Of a DNA stretch of 32,986 bases, positions 8,367 to 15,759 are shown piece after piece. The stretch spans positions 1 to 32,986 of the forward strand of contig DHVR01000077.1 in NCBI GenBank assembly GCA_002412765.1, given 5' to 3'. Position 1 is the stretch's first letter. Every line of letters begins with the position of its first letter. This DNA comes from Leptolinea sp. UBA5203. Its GTDB lineage: Bacteria > Chloroflexota > Anaerolineae > Anaerolineales > Anaerolineaceae. The translations under genes and the position numbers were made by a program. The notes under the pieces were generated by a model. That model was not told where the DNA came from and ran no database searches. It was given only the letters and a program-made list of their open reading frames with translations.

Positions 8367-8875
8367 AGCTTGGAGACAGGGATCAAGATCGTAATCGAGG
8401 ATTCGCTGAGGCGATCCATGCCAAGAAAACGCTCGTCATAGACCAACAGATGCAGGTCTGAATCGCGTTGATAACCCAAAGCGCTGATCTGCTCGTCAAG
8501 ATGCAGTTTGGAATAATCTTCAATAATCGCCTCGCCGCTGACCGTAAATTGAAAATAGGCACTGGCCGGCAGGTGTTTGATCACGTAATGCAGGGGGACT
8601 TGTTCGAAATCCTTGATCTCCGTGCCAATGAAGACCTCATATTTTCCGTTATCGCGGCTTTCCGGATGCATCAGATGAACTTCATAAAAAGAACCCGCCT
8701 GCTGGGTCAGGCTTTTAAACGCCGGGTAGGTGGATAATACGGCATAATAGCGGTTCCATAACTGGCCGATCTCATTTTCTGTTTGCCATTCCATTTGATA
8801 AGCGAACGGGTCCCCAAAAAAGCTCAGCCCAGCAAGAAACAAGGGGCCGTTTGTGATCAGTTGTGGATTCTCCAT
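8363..8875 (-). CDS. GyrI-like / AraC effector-binding domain protein, stand-alone
   Basis: 170 aa with no DNA-binding part. The whole length fits the stand-alone AraC-type effector-binding fold (GyrI-like, Cass2-like): an N-terminal strand, then EIGQLWNRYYAVL, a Tyr/Glu-rich middle (KYEVFIGTEIKD, HYVIKHLPASAYFQF), and a C-terminal LLVYDERFLG strand. Such proteins bind hydrophobic or cationic small molecules, and some protect their host from toxins. It is first in the cluster. The ATG has GAGGG 7 nt upstream, and a TATAAT-like -10 lies on the minus strand near 8917-8923. Ligand unknown. Confidence 0.8.
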   Translation of the reverse strand: MENPQLITNGPLFLAGLSFFGDPFAYQMEWQTENEIGQLWNRYYAVLSTYPAFKSLTQQAGSFYEVHLMHPESRDNGKYEVFIGTEIKDFEQVPLHYVIKHLPASAYFQFTVSGEAIIEDYSKLHLDEQISALGYQRDSDLHLLVYDERFLGMDRLSESSITILIPVSKL

Positions 8876-9023
8876 GATGGTTCCCTCTGGAAATGATGAT
8901 TTCTTTTGCTGGTTGTATTATAGTCTGAAATCTGCTTTGGCTTTCGCGTGTGGGGTAGGTTAATCCTGAAAATAATCTCAAGTTCAGGCGGGTTTTACCG
9001 ATGATTCTAATAGAGGTGATGGT

Positions 9024-9851
9024 ATGGTGCTGACAATTAGTTCACGCGAACAGTTATCCTATCAAAAAACCGCTTTGGAATTCTCCATGAAGTCCGGTGG
9101 TATTTTTGCACAACCCCCAGCATCTCTTGCTATTAAAACAGACCAAGTTCAACTCAGTGATGCCTCACGGACGGCAATGCAGTACACCCTCCAGGAATCG
9201 AATTTATCTGCGAATTGGAGCGATACAGAACTGGACCTGGGGGATGGAATTAAGGCCAATGCACGATTCAGCCTGAATTACGCCGAGCGGCTAGAATCTC
9301 TGAATCTTTCATTTACCTTTAGTGCGGAATCCTTGGGCTATACCCAGGAGAACTTCAAAGCCTTTGGTGGAAAACCCATTGAATTAAAATTCGAGTTCTT
9401 TCAGCAAACGATCGAGTACGTTAAAGAATCCAAGCTTACCATCCAGGAAACCAAGCGCACTGCGGAAGAAATTATCACGGATATCGCCAATGCCCTGCGG
9501 GACGTTTTCCTCAAGAAGGGCGATAAATCGGTGCTGTTATCCATGGACGCGGACGCCTTTCAAACCCTGTTGGAGAATGCGGACACGCGCAGCATGTTGG
9601 ATGATATTGTCGCCTTGATTGGGCTGATCAACGATATGCGCACGAATGGTGGGGCGCGGGATCATTATCAAATTTATATCAGCGGCAAAGGCAAACCCAA
9701 GATTGATTATGAAGAAAGCGTCGATGTGAAAGTAGAGGGCAGCAGAATTTCCATTCGTGTGACCATTCAACCCCCGCTTGAAGCTGCTGGCCATAGCGAA
9801 AATACACCCACAGAAAGTATGCCTGCTCTAAATGAAGAAGCCATTTCTTGA
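9024..9851 (+). CDS. Uncharacterised cytoplasmic protein
   Basis: 275 aa, no signal peptide or membrane segment, not recognised. It starts at an ATG with AGAGGTG (9012-9018) upstream. The N-terminal half alternates polar and hydrophobic residues as in beta strands (LNLSFTFSAESLGY, PIELKFEFF). Residues about 130-165 are helical (TIQETKRTAEEIITDIANAL). A second helical part is at about 170-210 (DAFQTLLENADTRSMLDDIVAL), then a strand-rich C-terminus (HYQIYISGKGKPKIDYEE, SVDVKVEGSRISIRVTI) and a disordered Ser/Thr/Glu tail. It diverges from the GyrI/AraC cluster across a 148-nt gap and has no other partner. Function unknown. Confidence 0.75.
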   Translation: MVLTISSREQLSYQKTALEFSMKSGGIFAQPPASLAIKTDQVQLSDASRTAMQYTLQESNLSANWSDTELDLGDGIKANARFSLNYAERLESLNLSFTFSAESLGYTQENFKAFGGKPIELKFEFFQQTIEYVKESKLTIQETKRTAEEIITDIANALRDVFLKKGDKSVLLSMDADAFQTLLENADTRSMLDDIVALIGLINDMRTNGGARDHYQIYISGKGKPKIDYEESVDVKVEGSRISIRVTIQPPLEAAGHSENTPTESMPALNEEAIS

Positions 9852-10352
9852 GCTGGGGGAAGGGTTGGCTTCAAATCATTAAATTCGGTTCATCTGGATG
9901 TTTACTCGTGTAGTTGACGGTGGCGTCCATGTAAAATGACCTTTTTTGACAGTTCCTACTAGCATTTTGGATAAAGCAACGGATCAAAGGTATACTCCCT
10001 ATTCTTTCGACCAGGCAGGCACCTGCGCTTTGGCAGAGTCTTTGCCTGCGGGGTAAATTTTTGCTTGACAGCCAGGTTCACCGGATGATATCCTTGGGCC
10101 GAAATAAAAAATTAGTTCAGAAAGGGTAACGATCACAATTTTATGTTTAAATCAGCTTCGGTTTTTGGATCCAGAAGAGTAGCCTGAGCGCGTCTGAATC
10201 AGGAGTATTGTTTTCACCTGTTCAGGTCGAAGCATGCCAGCCACGGATGCGCTCATGCAACGTGGTTTGCTATTCCTGCTTCTCCATAAATTGAAGCACG
10301 CAACCTTTCTGTATTGCTGATCCCCTCAGCTTGATTTAAAGTTTGCATCCTG
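9852..10352 (+). ncRNA. Gene-free stretch, candidate structured RNA or rsgA leader
   Basis: No convincing ORF in 558 nt between the unknown gene and rsgA. Promoter-like sites: TGGATA (9968) N17 TATACT (9991-9996), and TTGACA (10065-10070) N18 TATCCT (10089-10094). Structure: a nested hairpin at 10015-10049, an ACCTG-TT-CAGGT hairpin near 10218-10229, and a 12-mer GCCAGCCACGGA at 10236-10247 that recurs as the 5' arm of the terminator (10353-10364). Copy 1 can pair locally with CGTGGTT (10261-10267) or with the terminator's 3' arm. A transcript from the second promoter would run about 285 nt to the terminator. It could be an independent RNA or an attenuator for rsgA. I see no match to RNase P, tmRNA, SRP RNA or a riboswitch. 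Confidence 0.35.
10065..10094 (+). promoter_or_regulatory. Candidate promoter upstream of the rsgA leader
   Basis: A perfect TTGACA (10065-10070), an 18-nt spacer and TATCCT (10089-10094, 4 of 6 to consensus). It is the best -35 in the gene-free stretch and points toward the terminator at 10353 and rsgA. Confidence 0.45.
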
Positions 10353-10387
10353 GCCAGCCACGGAAATACACCTCGTGGCTGGCTTTT
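10353..10387 (+). terminator. Intrinsic terminator 31 nt before the rsgA start
   Basis: A perfect 10-bp stem (GCCAGCCACG 10353-10362 with CGTGGCTGGC 10374-10383), an 11-nt loop and then TTTTG. No gene ends just upstream, so it terminates either a non-coding transcript from the 9852-10352 stretch or the rsgA leader (attenuation). The short U-run suggests partial efficiency. Confidence 0.75.
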
Positions 10388-10418
10388 GATTTAACCATAT
10401 CAACAGGATTTGACCCTC

Positions 10419-11399
10419 ATGCAAACGAACAAAGCACTCAATCAAGGGATTGTGATCGCCGTTTATCCAAACCTTGTCTCTGTATTGACCGACGAAAAAA
10501 TAATATCCTGCCAACGACCGTTTTCTAAGCGCGTGGCAATGGATCGAAAGAACAAAAGACCTTCCGCCGCTTCACAGGAACTAACCGAGAACTCAACCGA
10601 TCTAGTTGTTGGTGATGAAGTTCTGTTTTTTGACGCCATGATTCAGAAAATGTTACCCCGGCGCAGCCTGTTCTCCAGACGAGGGGTTGCCTCCCATGCG
10701 GGCGGCAGAGTGGATGAACAAAAAATAGCCGCCAATGTGGATCAGGTGATTGCCATTCTGGCGGCTGAGAATCCGGCGCCGAAATGGAATTTACTCGACC
10801 GCTACCTGGCTGCGGCAGAGATTGCCGAAATCCCTGCGCTGATCTGCATCACCAAGATGGACTTGATGCACATGCATTCAACCAACTGGCATGAAATGCA
10901 GGCCGAATTGGCGGTCTATCGCCGGCTGGGGTATCCGATCGTACTGACCTCCACCCATGACCAAACTGGTTTGCCGGAATTGAAGGAAAACATGCAGGGA
11001 AAGAATTCCCTGCTGATTGGAAAATCCGGCGTGGGAAAATCCTCCCTAATCAATGCCCTGGTGCCAGCAGCCGGACGGGTTACCGGTGCCGTGGGAAAGG
11101 AAAGCGGCAAGGGACGGCATACCACCAGCAGCATTTGGATGCAGGTGATGGATCGGAACACCACCCTGATTGACACGCCCGGCAGCCGCGAATTTGGGCT
11201 GTGGTTCGGAGAAGAGGATTGCCTGGATTGGTGTTTCCACGAAATACGACCCATCATAGGAACCTGCCGTTTTGGCTTGGATTGCCGTCATGATGAGGAA
11301 CCCGGCTGTGCAGTGCGTCAGGCCGTGATGCAGGGCGAAATCAGCCCCCGGCGCTACCAGAGCTATCTGCATTTGATGGACGAGGAAGGGCTGCGATGA
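10419..11399 (+). CDS. rsgA: Ribosome small subunit-dependent GTPase RsgA
   Basis: Circularly permuted GTPase that helps late 30S subunit maturation. From this start it is 326 aa. An OB-fold is at about 1-95 (GIVIAVYPNLVSVLT). The permuted motifs follow in family order: TKMD (about 145), P-loop GKSGVGKSSLINAL (about 200), the basic switch segment GKGRHTTSS, DTPGSREFGL, and a C-terminal zinc knuckle with Cys/His/Cys (about 282-299, CRFGLDCRHDEEPGCAV). I chose ATG 10419, which sits 10 nt after AGGA (10405-10408). An in-frame TTG at 10410 is possible but only 1 nt from that SD. The stop overlaps the next gene's ATG (ATGA, 11396-11399). Confidence 0.95.
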   Translation: MQTNKALNQGIVIAVYPNLVSVLTDEKIISCQRPFSKRVAMDRKNKRPSAASQELTENSTDLVVGDEVLFFDAMIQKMLPRRSLFSRRGVASHAGGRVDEQKIAANVDQVIAILAAENPAPKWNLLDRYLAAAEIAEIPALICITKMDLMHMHSTNWHEMQAELAVYRRLGYPIVLTSTHDQTGLPELKENMQGKNSLLIGKSGVGKSSLINALVPAAGRVTGAVGKESGKGRHTTSSIWMQVMDRNTTLIDTPGSREFGLWFGEEDCLDWCFHEIRPIIGTCRFGLDCRHDEEPGCAVRQAVMQGEISPRRYQSYLHLMDEEGLR

Positions 11400-11932
11400 G
11401 CGGGCGATTTGAATCAGACGAAAGAATGATGTTCGAGGAGTATTATCCGGTCAAATCCTCGCCAAAAAACGGCCGAAGCAAACAACGCTTTTTTGAACAG
11501 ACCTTTACCTGCCGGCATTGCGGCGCCTGGATCCACACGGATGCCTGGTTGAGTGGGGTGCAAAACCGTAACCACTGCCCGTATTGTCTGTGGTCCCTGC
11601 ATGTGGATTTATTCAAATCCGGTGACCGACTCGCGGCTTGCCGGGGGGGTATGCGCCCCATCGGCCTGACGTTGAAGCAAAGCGCCAATAAATACAATTC
11701 TCAGGCTGGGGAATTAATGCTCATTCATGCTTGTGAAGATTGTGGCGTGTTTTCCATCAATCGCGTTGCCGCGGATGATGATACGAATCTGCTGGTTGAG
11801 TTGTACCAGCAATCCCTGGGGTTGGAGGCTGAGAGAGTTTCAGCCCTGCGGGCACAACAGATACACTTGTTGCAGCAAAAGGACGAGGAAGTGTTGATGG
11901 AACGCCTGTTTGGAAGGTGTCCTGTATTCTAA
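11396..11932 (+). CDS. RNHCP-domain zinc-ribbon protein
   Basis: 178 aa. The RNHCP domain is explicit: Cys39-x2-Cys42 (FTCRHCGAW) and Cys61-x2-Cys64 inside RNHCPYC (the motif itself at 58-62), followed by LWSLHVD. This is a four-Cys zinc ribbon. A further CEDC pair (Cys113, Cys116) precedes SINRVAADDD, then a helical C-terminus ending near LMERLFG. Function is uncharacterised; nucleic-acid or ribosome binding is plausible for such ribbons but unproven. The start overlaps the rsgA stop as ATGA, so the two are translationally coupled and probably made in fixed ratio, which suggests a role near ribosome maturation (inference). Confidence 0.9.
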   Translation: MSGRFESDERMMFEEYYPVKSSPKNGRSKQRFFEQTFTCRHCGAWIHTDAWLSGVQNRNHCPYCLWSLHVDLFKSGDRLAACRGGMRPIGLTLKQSANKYNSQAGELMLIHACEDCGVFSINRVAADDDTNLLVELYQQSLGLEAERVSALRAQQIHLLQQKDEEVLMERLFGRCPVF

Positions 11933-12437
11933 TCCAAACAAATTGTAGGGGTTTAGCATCCGAGATGGATAGGTTAATCAGAATGGTTATTGGATGCTAA
12001 ACCCTGGCGTAGGGTGGAAAAATCTTTATTCGCAATAAGTTGTGTAGATAGTTTGCACACGTTTGCCATGGTAGCCTGAAATTTGGATTCATGATCATCG
12101 TACAATGGTGCAGGCTATGCAGACAATTAAAGCCCCCCAAGGTTTCCCCAACCTTGGGGGGAGAAAAGAAGGTTGCCCTGACGCACGATTAAGACCGAAA
12201 CCATCCATGTCTGCGATTTATAATGAAATCTCAACGGATGTGGTATTTGATCTGGAATTAAATCATCCGTATGATGCAGCGCATTGCATCATACGGATGG
12301 CTAACGTTATTAGGATGAGGATTCTTCTCACACAAAGTTCATACCATGGGTGACCATGTGTCAATTTTAAGTCATAATCGATTTATAAACCTTTCGGGTT
12401 TGATCTATTATTGTTTTTCAAACCCTTGATGAGTATC
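11933..12437. repeat. Gene-free 505 bp with four inverted repeats
   Basis: No supported gene. Inverted repeats: (1) 13 bp, 11949-11961 with 11992-12004, 30-nt loop, arms GGGTTTAGCATCC; (2) 12 bp, 12133-12144 with 12150-12161, arms CCCCCCAAGGTT, 5-nt loop; (3) 14 bp, 12264-12277 with 12286-12299, arms CATCCGTATGATGC, 8-nt loop; (4) 8 bp, 12396-12403 with 12418-12425, arms GGGTTTGA, just downstream of the minus-strand anti-sigma stop. None has a good U-run on either strand, so they do not read as plain terminators. GTAGGG flanks repeat 1, as in the palindrome at 32407-32446. REP or MITE remnants are the likeliest explanation. Confidence 0.7.
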
Positions 12438-13874
12438 CTACTTGTCCTGGCAGCAATTCCATTCAAGTACCCATGGACCGGATATCCGTTCCTGTATGCT
12501 TCCGATAGTAAAGGAAAACTTACCCGTAACTACCGACTGCGAAAAGTACGAGGTTGACCGTAACTTCCCGCTTGGGGTTCTGTTTTCAATCGTTCCTCCC
12601 CCTCCACTTCCGGGTTGGAGGTCAGATTCGACAACGGTGATATACTCCACTGCCGCATCGGCCTCAAAGGTAAATTCCAATACTTTCCCTTCGTCATCCA
12701 CCTGACGTACCTGAACAAGTCTAAGGGTATGCCCCTCAAATGGAATATCCAGGTTAGGGGTCCATGTTTGCTCATTGTAAAGATTGGAACCCAGATCCAA
12801 CTCAAACGGACTCTCCATTGTTGAGGATGTCGTCTGAAGGATATATGGAAAACTGAGGGTCAGTGCATCCGGTGAGTTTGTGCCTGGGATGCGCAAGGCC
12901 CAGGGAATAGTGTTGGACGGCAGAGTTTCATACAAGGTCCAGACTTCTTCAAATGGCAGCGCCTCAACAGGCAGGATATTCTGTTCAGGATCCATGACTG
13001 TGATTTCTTCCATCGGCGGTACATCATACCAGCGCTCACCATTCTGCCAGCTTAAGAGGCCGCTAACCAGAATTCCATCCTGGAGCACTACAACCTGATC
13101 CAGGCTAAGAGTTACACCGGAGGGCAAGCTGGGGGTGACAGTGGGTTGAAACGGTAAGTCAGTCGGCATAACCGTAAAATCTGGGCTGGGCTCCAGCGGA
13201 ATACCACCCTCAAGAATGGGCATCATCATGCCGGTTGGCGCTGCTTCAAAATGCAGCGGAATTTCCCAATCCGGGATATCTGAATTACAAAAGAGTTTCC
13301 ATGGAAAATGCAATACAACATTGTCCACATTAATTGGCAGTGGTGGAAAAACCAGGCGGGAGGAATACCAACCATCCAGAGAAAGGCGCGTTTCCCCGGC
13401 CATTAGATATGGATTTTGCATACTCTGCGTAGGGTTCTGGCACGGTTTGTCAGAGTGAGATTCACCGATTTCGAGAATCGTTCGATTTGCATCGGTGAAT
13501 CCAGCAACTATGGTCATCACGCCTCCATCCCGTTCCTGGCGCACGGATTCTGGCATATAACGGACTGTCTGAGGGTCATTTACATATCCAAAGGCGGGAA
13601 TGTAGGCTTGCAGCCAGCTCTTCACAGCAGCCAGCACATTTTGCGGGCCGCTGATCAAGAATGCAAGCATCAATCCTGCAATCACAAATTCAGTCAGCAC
13701 AAATGCCGGTTTTTTCCACCAGGGTAATTGAACGCGGTTTGTAACCGGGGAGGTTGGCGTAGTACGCAATTGACCCCACAATTTATCAACGAAAGCCGGA
13801 TCAGGTTCCGGCATGCAGACTGCGATGTGCAACTTTTCTTCAAACCCTTCAGTAGGGATACCAGGTTTAGTCAT
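12438..13874 (-). CDS. Membrane anti-sigma-like protein, partner of the upstream ECF sigma factor
   Basis: 478 aa from the chosen ATG at 13874, which overlaps the sigma stop by 8 nt and has GGAGG 7 nt upstream; a longer reading from 13943 lies inside the sigma gene and has no such SD. A short cytoplasmic part (about 1-50, EEKLHIAVCMPEPDPAFVDKLWGQL) is followed by one membrane helix (about 55-76, AFVLTEFVIAGLMLAFLIS) and about 400 extracytoplasmic residues rich in strands. It contains no clear zinc-binding HxxxCxxC motif. One-helix topology plus tight coupling to a sigma gene is the usual sign of an anti-sigma factor that senses envelope signals. The signal is unknown. Confidence 0.75.
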   Translation of the reverse strand: MTKPGIPTEGFEEKLHIAVCMPEPDPAFVDKLWGQLRTTPTSPVTNRVQLPWWKKPAFVLTEFVIAGLMLAFLISGPQNVLAAVKSWLQAYIPAFGYVNDPQTVRYMPESVRQERDGGVMTIVAGFTDANRTILEIGESHSDKPCQNPTQSMQNPYLMAGETRLSLDGWYSSRLVFPPLPINVDNVVLHFPWKLFCNSDIPDWEIPLHFEAAPTGMMMPILEGGIPLEPSPDFTVMPTDLPFQPTVTPSLPSGVTLSLDQVVVLQDGILVSGLLSWQNGERWYDVPPMEEITVMDPEQNILPVEALPFEEVWTLYETLPSNTIPWALRIPGTNSPDALTLSFPYILQTTSSTMESPFELDLGSNLYNEQTWTPNLDIPFEGHTLRLVQVRQVDDEGKVLEFTFEADAAVEYITVVESDLQPGSGGGGTIENRTPSGKLRSTSYFSQSVVTGKFSFTIGSIQERISGPWVLEWNCCQDK

Positions 13875-14430
13875 TTGAATCCTCCAGAAGCGTGCGCAAA
13901 CGATCCTGTAATCGATAAACGGATTTTTTAACAGCGGCTTCATTCCGTTTCAGCACGACACTCATCTCGGAAAATTTTAATCCGGCGACATATCGCAGAT
14001 AAATCAATTCCTTTTCGTTTTCGGGTAGGGTGAAAATAAGATTCCGCAGCCGCTGAATTTCCTGCAGTTTTGAGAGATCTGCCAGCAGGTCAGGTTGGGT
14101 CATTGGGACTGGCTCGTAGTCAAGCGGTTGCTCACGCCGGCGCCGCGTAATCCAACGCCAGGTTTGATTGCGTGCAATTGTAAATAACCAACCGGCAAAA
14201 TTATCCCGATGTTGGTACCCCGGCAAGCCCTGATAGACTGCCAGGATCACCTGCGAGGTCAGGTCCTCAGCGTCTGCTGGGTTTCCAACCCGGGCATAGA
14301 TATAACGGTACAACGGGGCTACCCATCGCTGATACAGTTTTTCAAACTCAGCTGGATTGTCACGTACTGCCTTGATCTGCATTGCTTCGTTATCATGTTC
14401 TTCATCCATGGTCATTGGCTGATCATTCAA
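13867..14430 (-). CDS. ECF-type RNA polymerase sigma factor
   Basis: 187 aa, the normal ECF size. Region 2 is at about 28-95 (FEKLYQRWVAPLYRYIYARVG, AEDLTSQVILAVYQ, FAGWLFTIARNQTWRWITRRRR). Region 4 is at about 125-180 (LPENEKELIYLRYVAGLKFSEM, KRNEAAVKKSVYRLQDRL). It binds core RNA polymerase and directs it to a specific promoter set, held in check by the membrane protein encoded immediately downstream. The start has GGAG 5 nt upstream. I looked for an autoregulatory GGAAC-type promoter and found none at a usable distance. Confidence 0.93.
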   Translation of the reverse strand: MNDQPMTMDEEHDNEAMQIKAVRDNPAEFEKLYQRWVAPLYRYIYARVGNPADAEDLTSQVILAVYQGLPGYQHRDNFAGWLFTIARNQTWRWITRRRREQPLDYEPVPMTQPDLLADLSKLQEIQRLRNLIFTLPENEKELIYLRYVAGLKFSEMSVVLKRNEAAVKKSVYRLQDRLRTLLEDSND

Positions 14431-14734
14431 CTCCTTGTTATCAGTTCCGGATTAGCAAACTTTTCATAACTGGTAAGGTATGTTAATTAATGACACAAAG
14501 GAGGAAAAAGGGACGTTTTATGGGATTCTGCATTTGATATTTGGGTATCCACAAAAAAAAAGAGTGCCTAGTAATGGACCCTGCTTCATGGCAAGGGCAT
14601 CCAACCCCATTGTATAATTTGGTGCAGTCAAACCTGCTGCAACCATCAGTGTCATATCAGGACTATCGCCTTATAGCTTTTGATAAACACTGCTCTTTGT
14701 TGGGCAGCATCCATCTCACATCAATGAATTTTTC
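14431..14734. other. Gene-free gap between LDH and the ECF sigma gene
   Basis: No gene supported. It contains a nine-A tract on the plus strand near 14553-14562 (T-run on the minus strand, no stem before it) and a TATAAT on the plus strand at 14613-14618 without a -35. It should hold the sigma operon promoter on the minus strand, but I cannot place it. Confidence 0.5.
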
Positions 14735-15691
14735 TCAAAGCTCTAATTGCTTCAAAGTCTCCTTTAGCACTTTGGCTGAATTCTGTAATCCCTTAATCTC
14801 TTCCGCACTCAAATCCAGACGCAGCATTTTCTCCACCCCGCCGTGGTCCACAATGCAGGGCAGACTCAGATACACATCGTGGATTCCATAATACGATTCA
14901 ATCAGGCTGGAGACTGAAAGGACGCTATTCTGATCGCGCAGGATTGCTTGCACAATAGCCACCAGCCCTGCAGAAATGGCATAGTAGGTGGCGCCCTTTC
15001 GTTCAATGATGTGATATGCTGCATCACGAGTTTGTTCGAAAATCCCTTGCAGCAGATCCATCTCGCAGCTGGTGCCATTCGCGGCACAATATTCAGTCAG
15101 GCGCATCCCGGCAATATTGGCCAGGGACCAGACCGGCACTTCACTGTCACCATGCTCTCCAATGATGTAAGCGTGCACGGAGCGGGCATCCACCCCAAAT
15201 TGCTGGCTGAGCAGGTAGCGCAGGCGGGCTGTATCCAGAATGGTTCCTGATCCCAAAACTCTTTGTGCAGGCAGGCCGGAGATTTTCCAGGTGGCGTAGG
15301 AAAGAATGTCCACCGGATTGGTGGCGACAAGAATCAAGCCGTCTGGATTGTGACGTACGATCTGGGGTACGATGGATTGGAAAATGGATATATTGCGCTG
15401 CAATAAATCCAGACGGGTTTCACCGGGTTTTTGCGCTGAACCGGCTGTAATCACGGTCAAGGTTGCGCCTGCACAATCCGCGTAATCTCCCGCCCAGATG
15501 CGGGTAGGGGTGACCAGAGGGATGGCATGGTTTAAATCCATGGCCTCTCCCTCCGCTTTGTGATGATTATGATCAATGAGAACAATTTCGGCAGCCAGGC
15601 TGGAGAGCAACAGGGCATGGGCAAATGTGGCTCCCACGTTGCCCACGCCGATGATGGCAATACGAGTCGGTCTTTGAGCGGATAAATGCAT
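14735..15691 (-). CDS. ldh: L-lactate dehydrogenase
   Basis: NAD-dependent L-lactate dehydrogenase, interconverting pyruvate and L-lactate to re-oxidise NADH during fermentation. 318 aa, the usual length. Rossmann motif GVGNVG (15-20). Gln87 in AGSAQKPGETRLD is the position that gives lactate rather than malate specificity, and Arg93 is the mobile-loop arginine. TNPVD with Asn124, DTARLR with Arg155 (substrate carboxylate) and GEHGDSE with catalytic His179 complete the active site. AAGGA precedes the ATG. The lipoprotein gene upstream is in the same direction, 68 nt away, with no terminator seen between them. Confidence 0.95.
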   Translation of the reverse strand: MHLSAQRPTRIAIIGVGNVGATFAHALLLSSLAAEIVLIDHNHHKAEGEAMDLNHAIPLVTPTRIWAGDYADCAGATLTVITAGSAQKPGETRLDLLQRNISIFQSIVPQIVRHNPDGLILVATNPVDILSYATWKISGLPAQRVLGSGTILDTARLRYLLSQQFGVDARSVHAYIIGEHGDSEVPVWSLANIAGMRLTEYCAANGTSCEMDLLQGIFEQTRDAAYHIIERKGATYYAISAGLVAIVQAILRDQNSVLSVSSLIESYYGIHDVYLSLPCIVDHGGVEKMLRLDLSAEEIKGLQNSAKVLKETLKQLEL

Positions 15692-15759
15692 TTTAGTTTC
15701 CTTTTGATGGTATCAAGTTTCTTTCATGACCAATTCATTTTGTAAAGATTTCAATTTGG

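Noticed and set aside
12105..12353. 82-aa plus-strand ORF in the inverted-repeat region
   Set aside because: It runs through two perfect hairpins, has no SD and no recognisable protein character.
14431..14460. GGAAC-type ECF promoter in front of the first sigma gene
   Set aside because: A GGAACT lies on the minus strand about 20 nt before the ATG, too close to leave room for a -10 and a start.
14735..15691. Malate dehydrogenase
   Set aside because: Gln at the specificity position (AGSAQKPGETR) indicates lactate; malate enzymes have Arg there.
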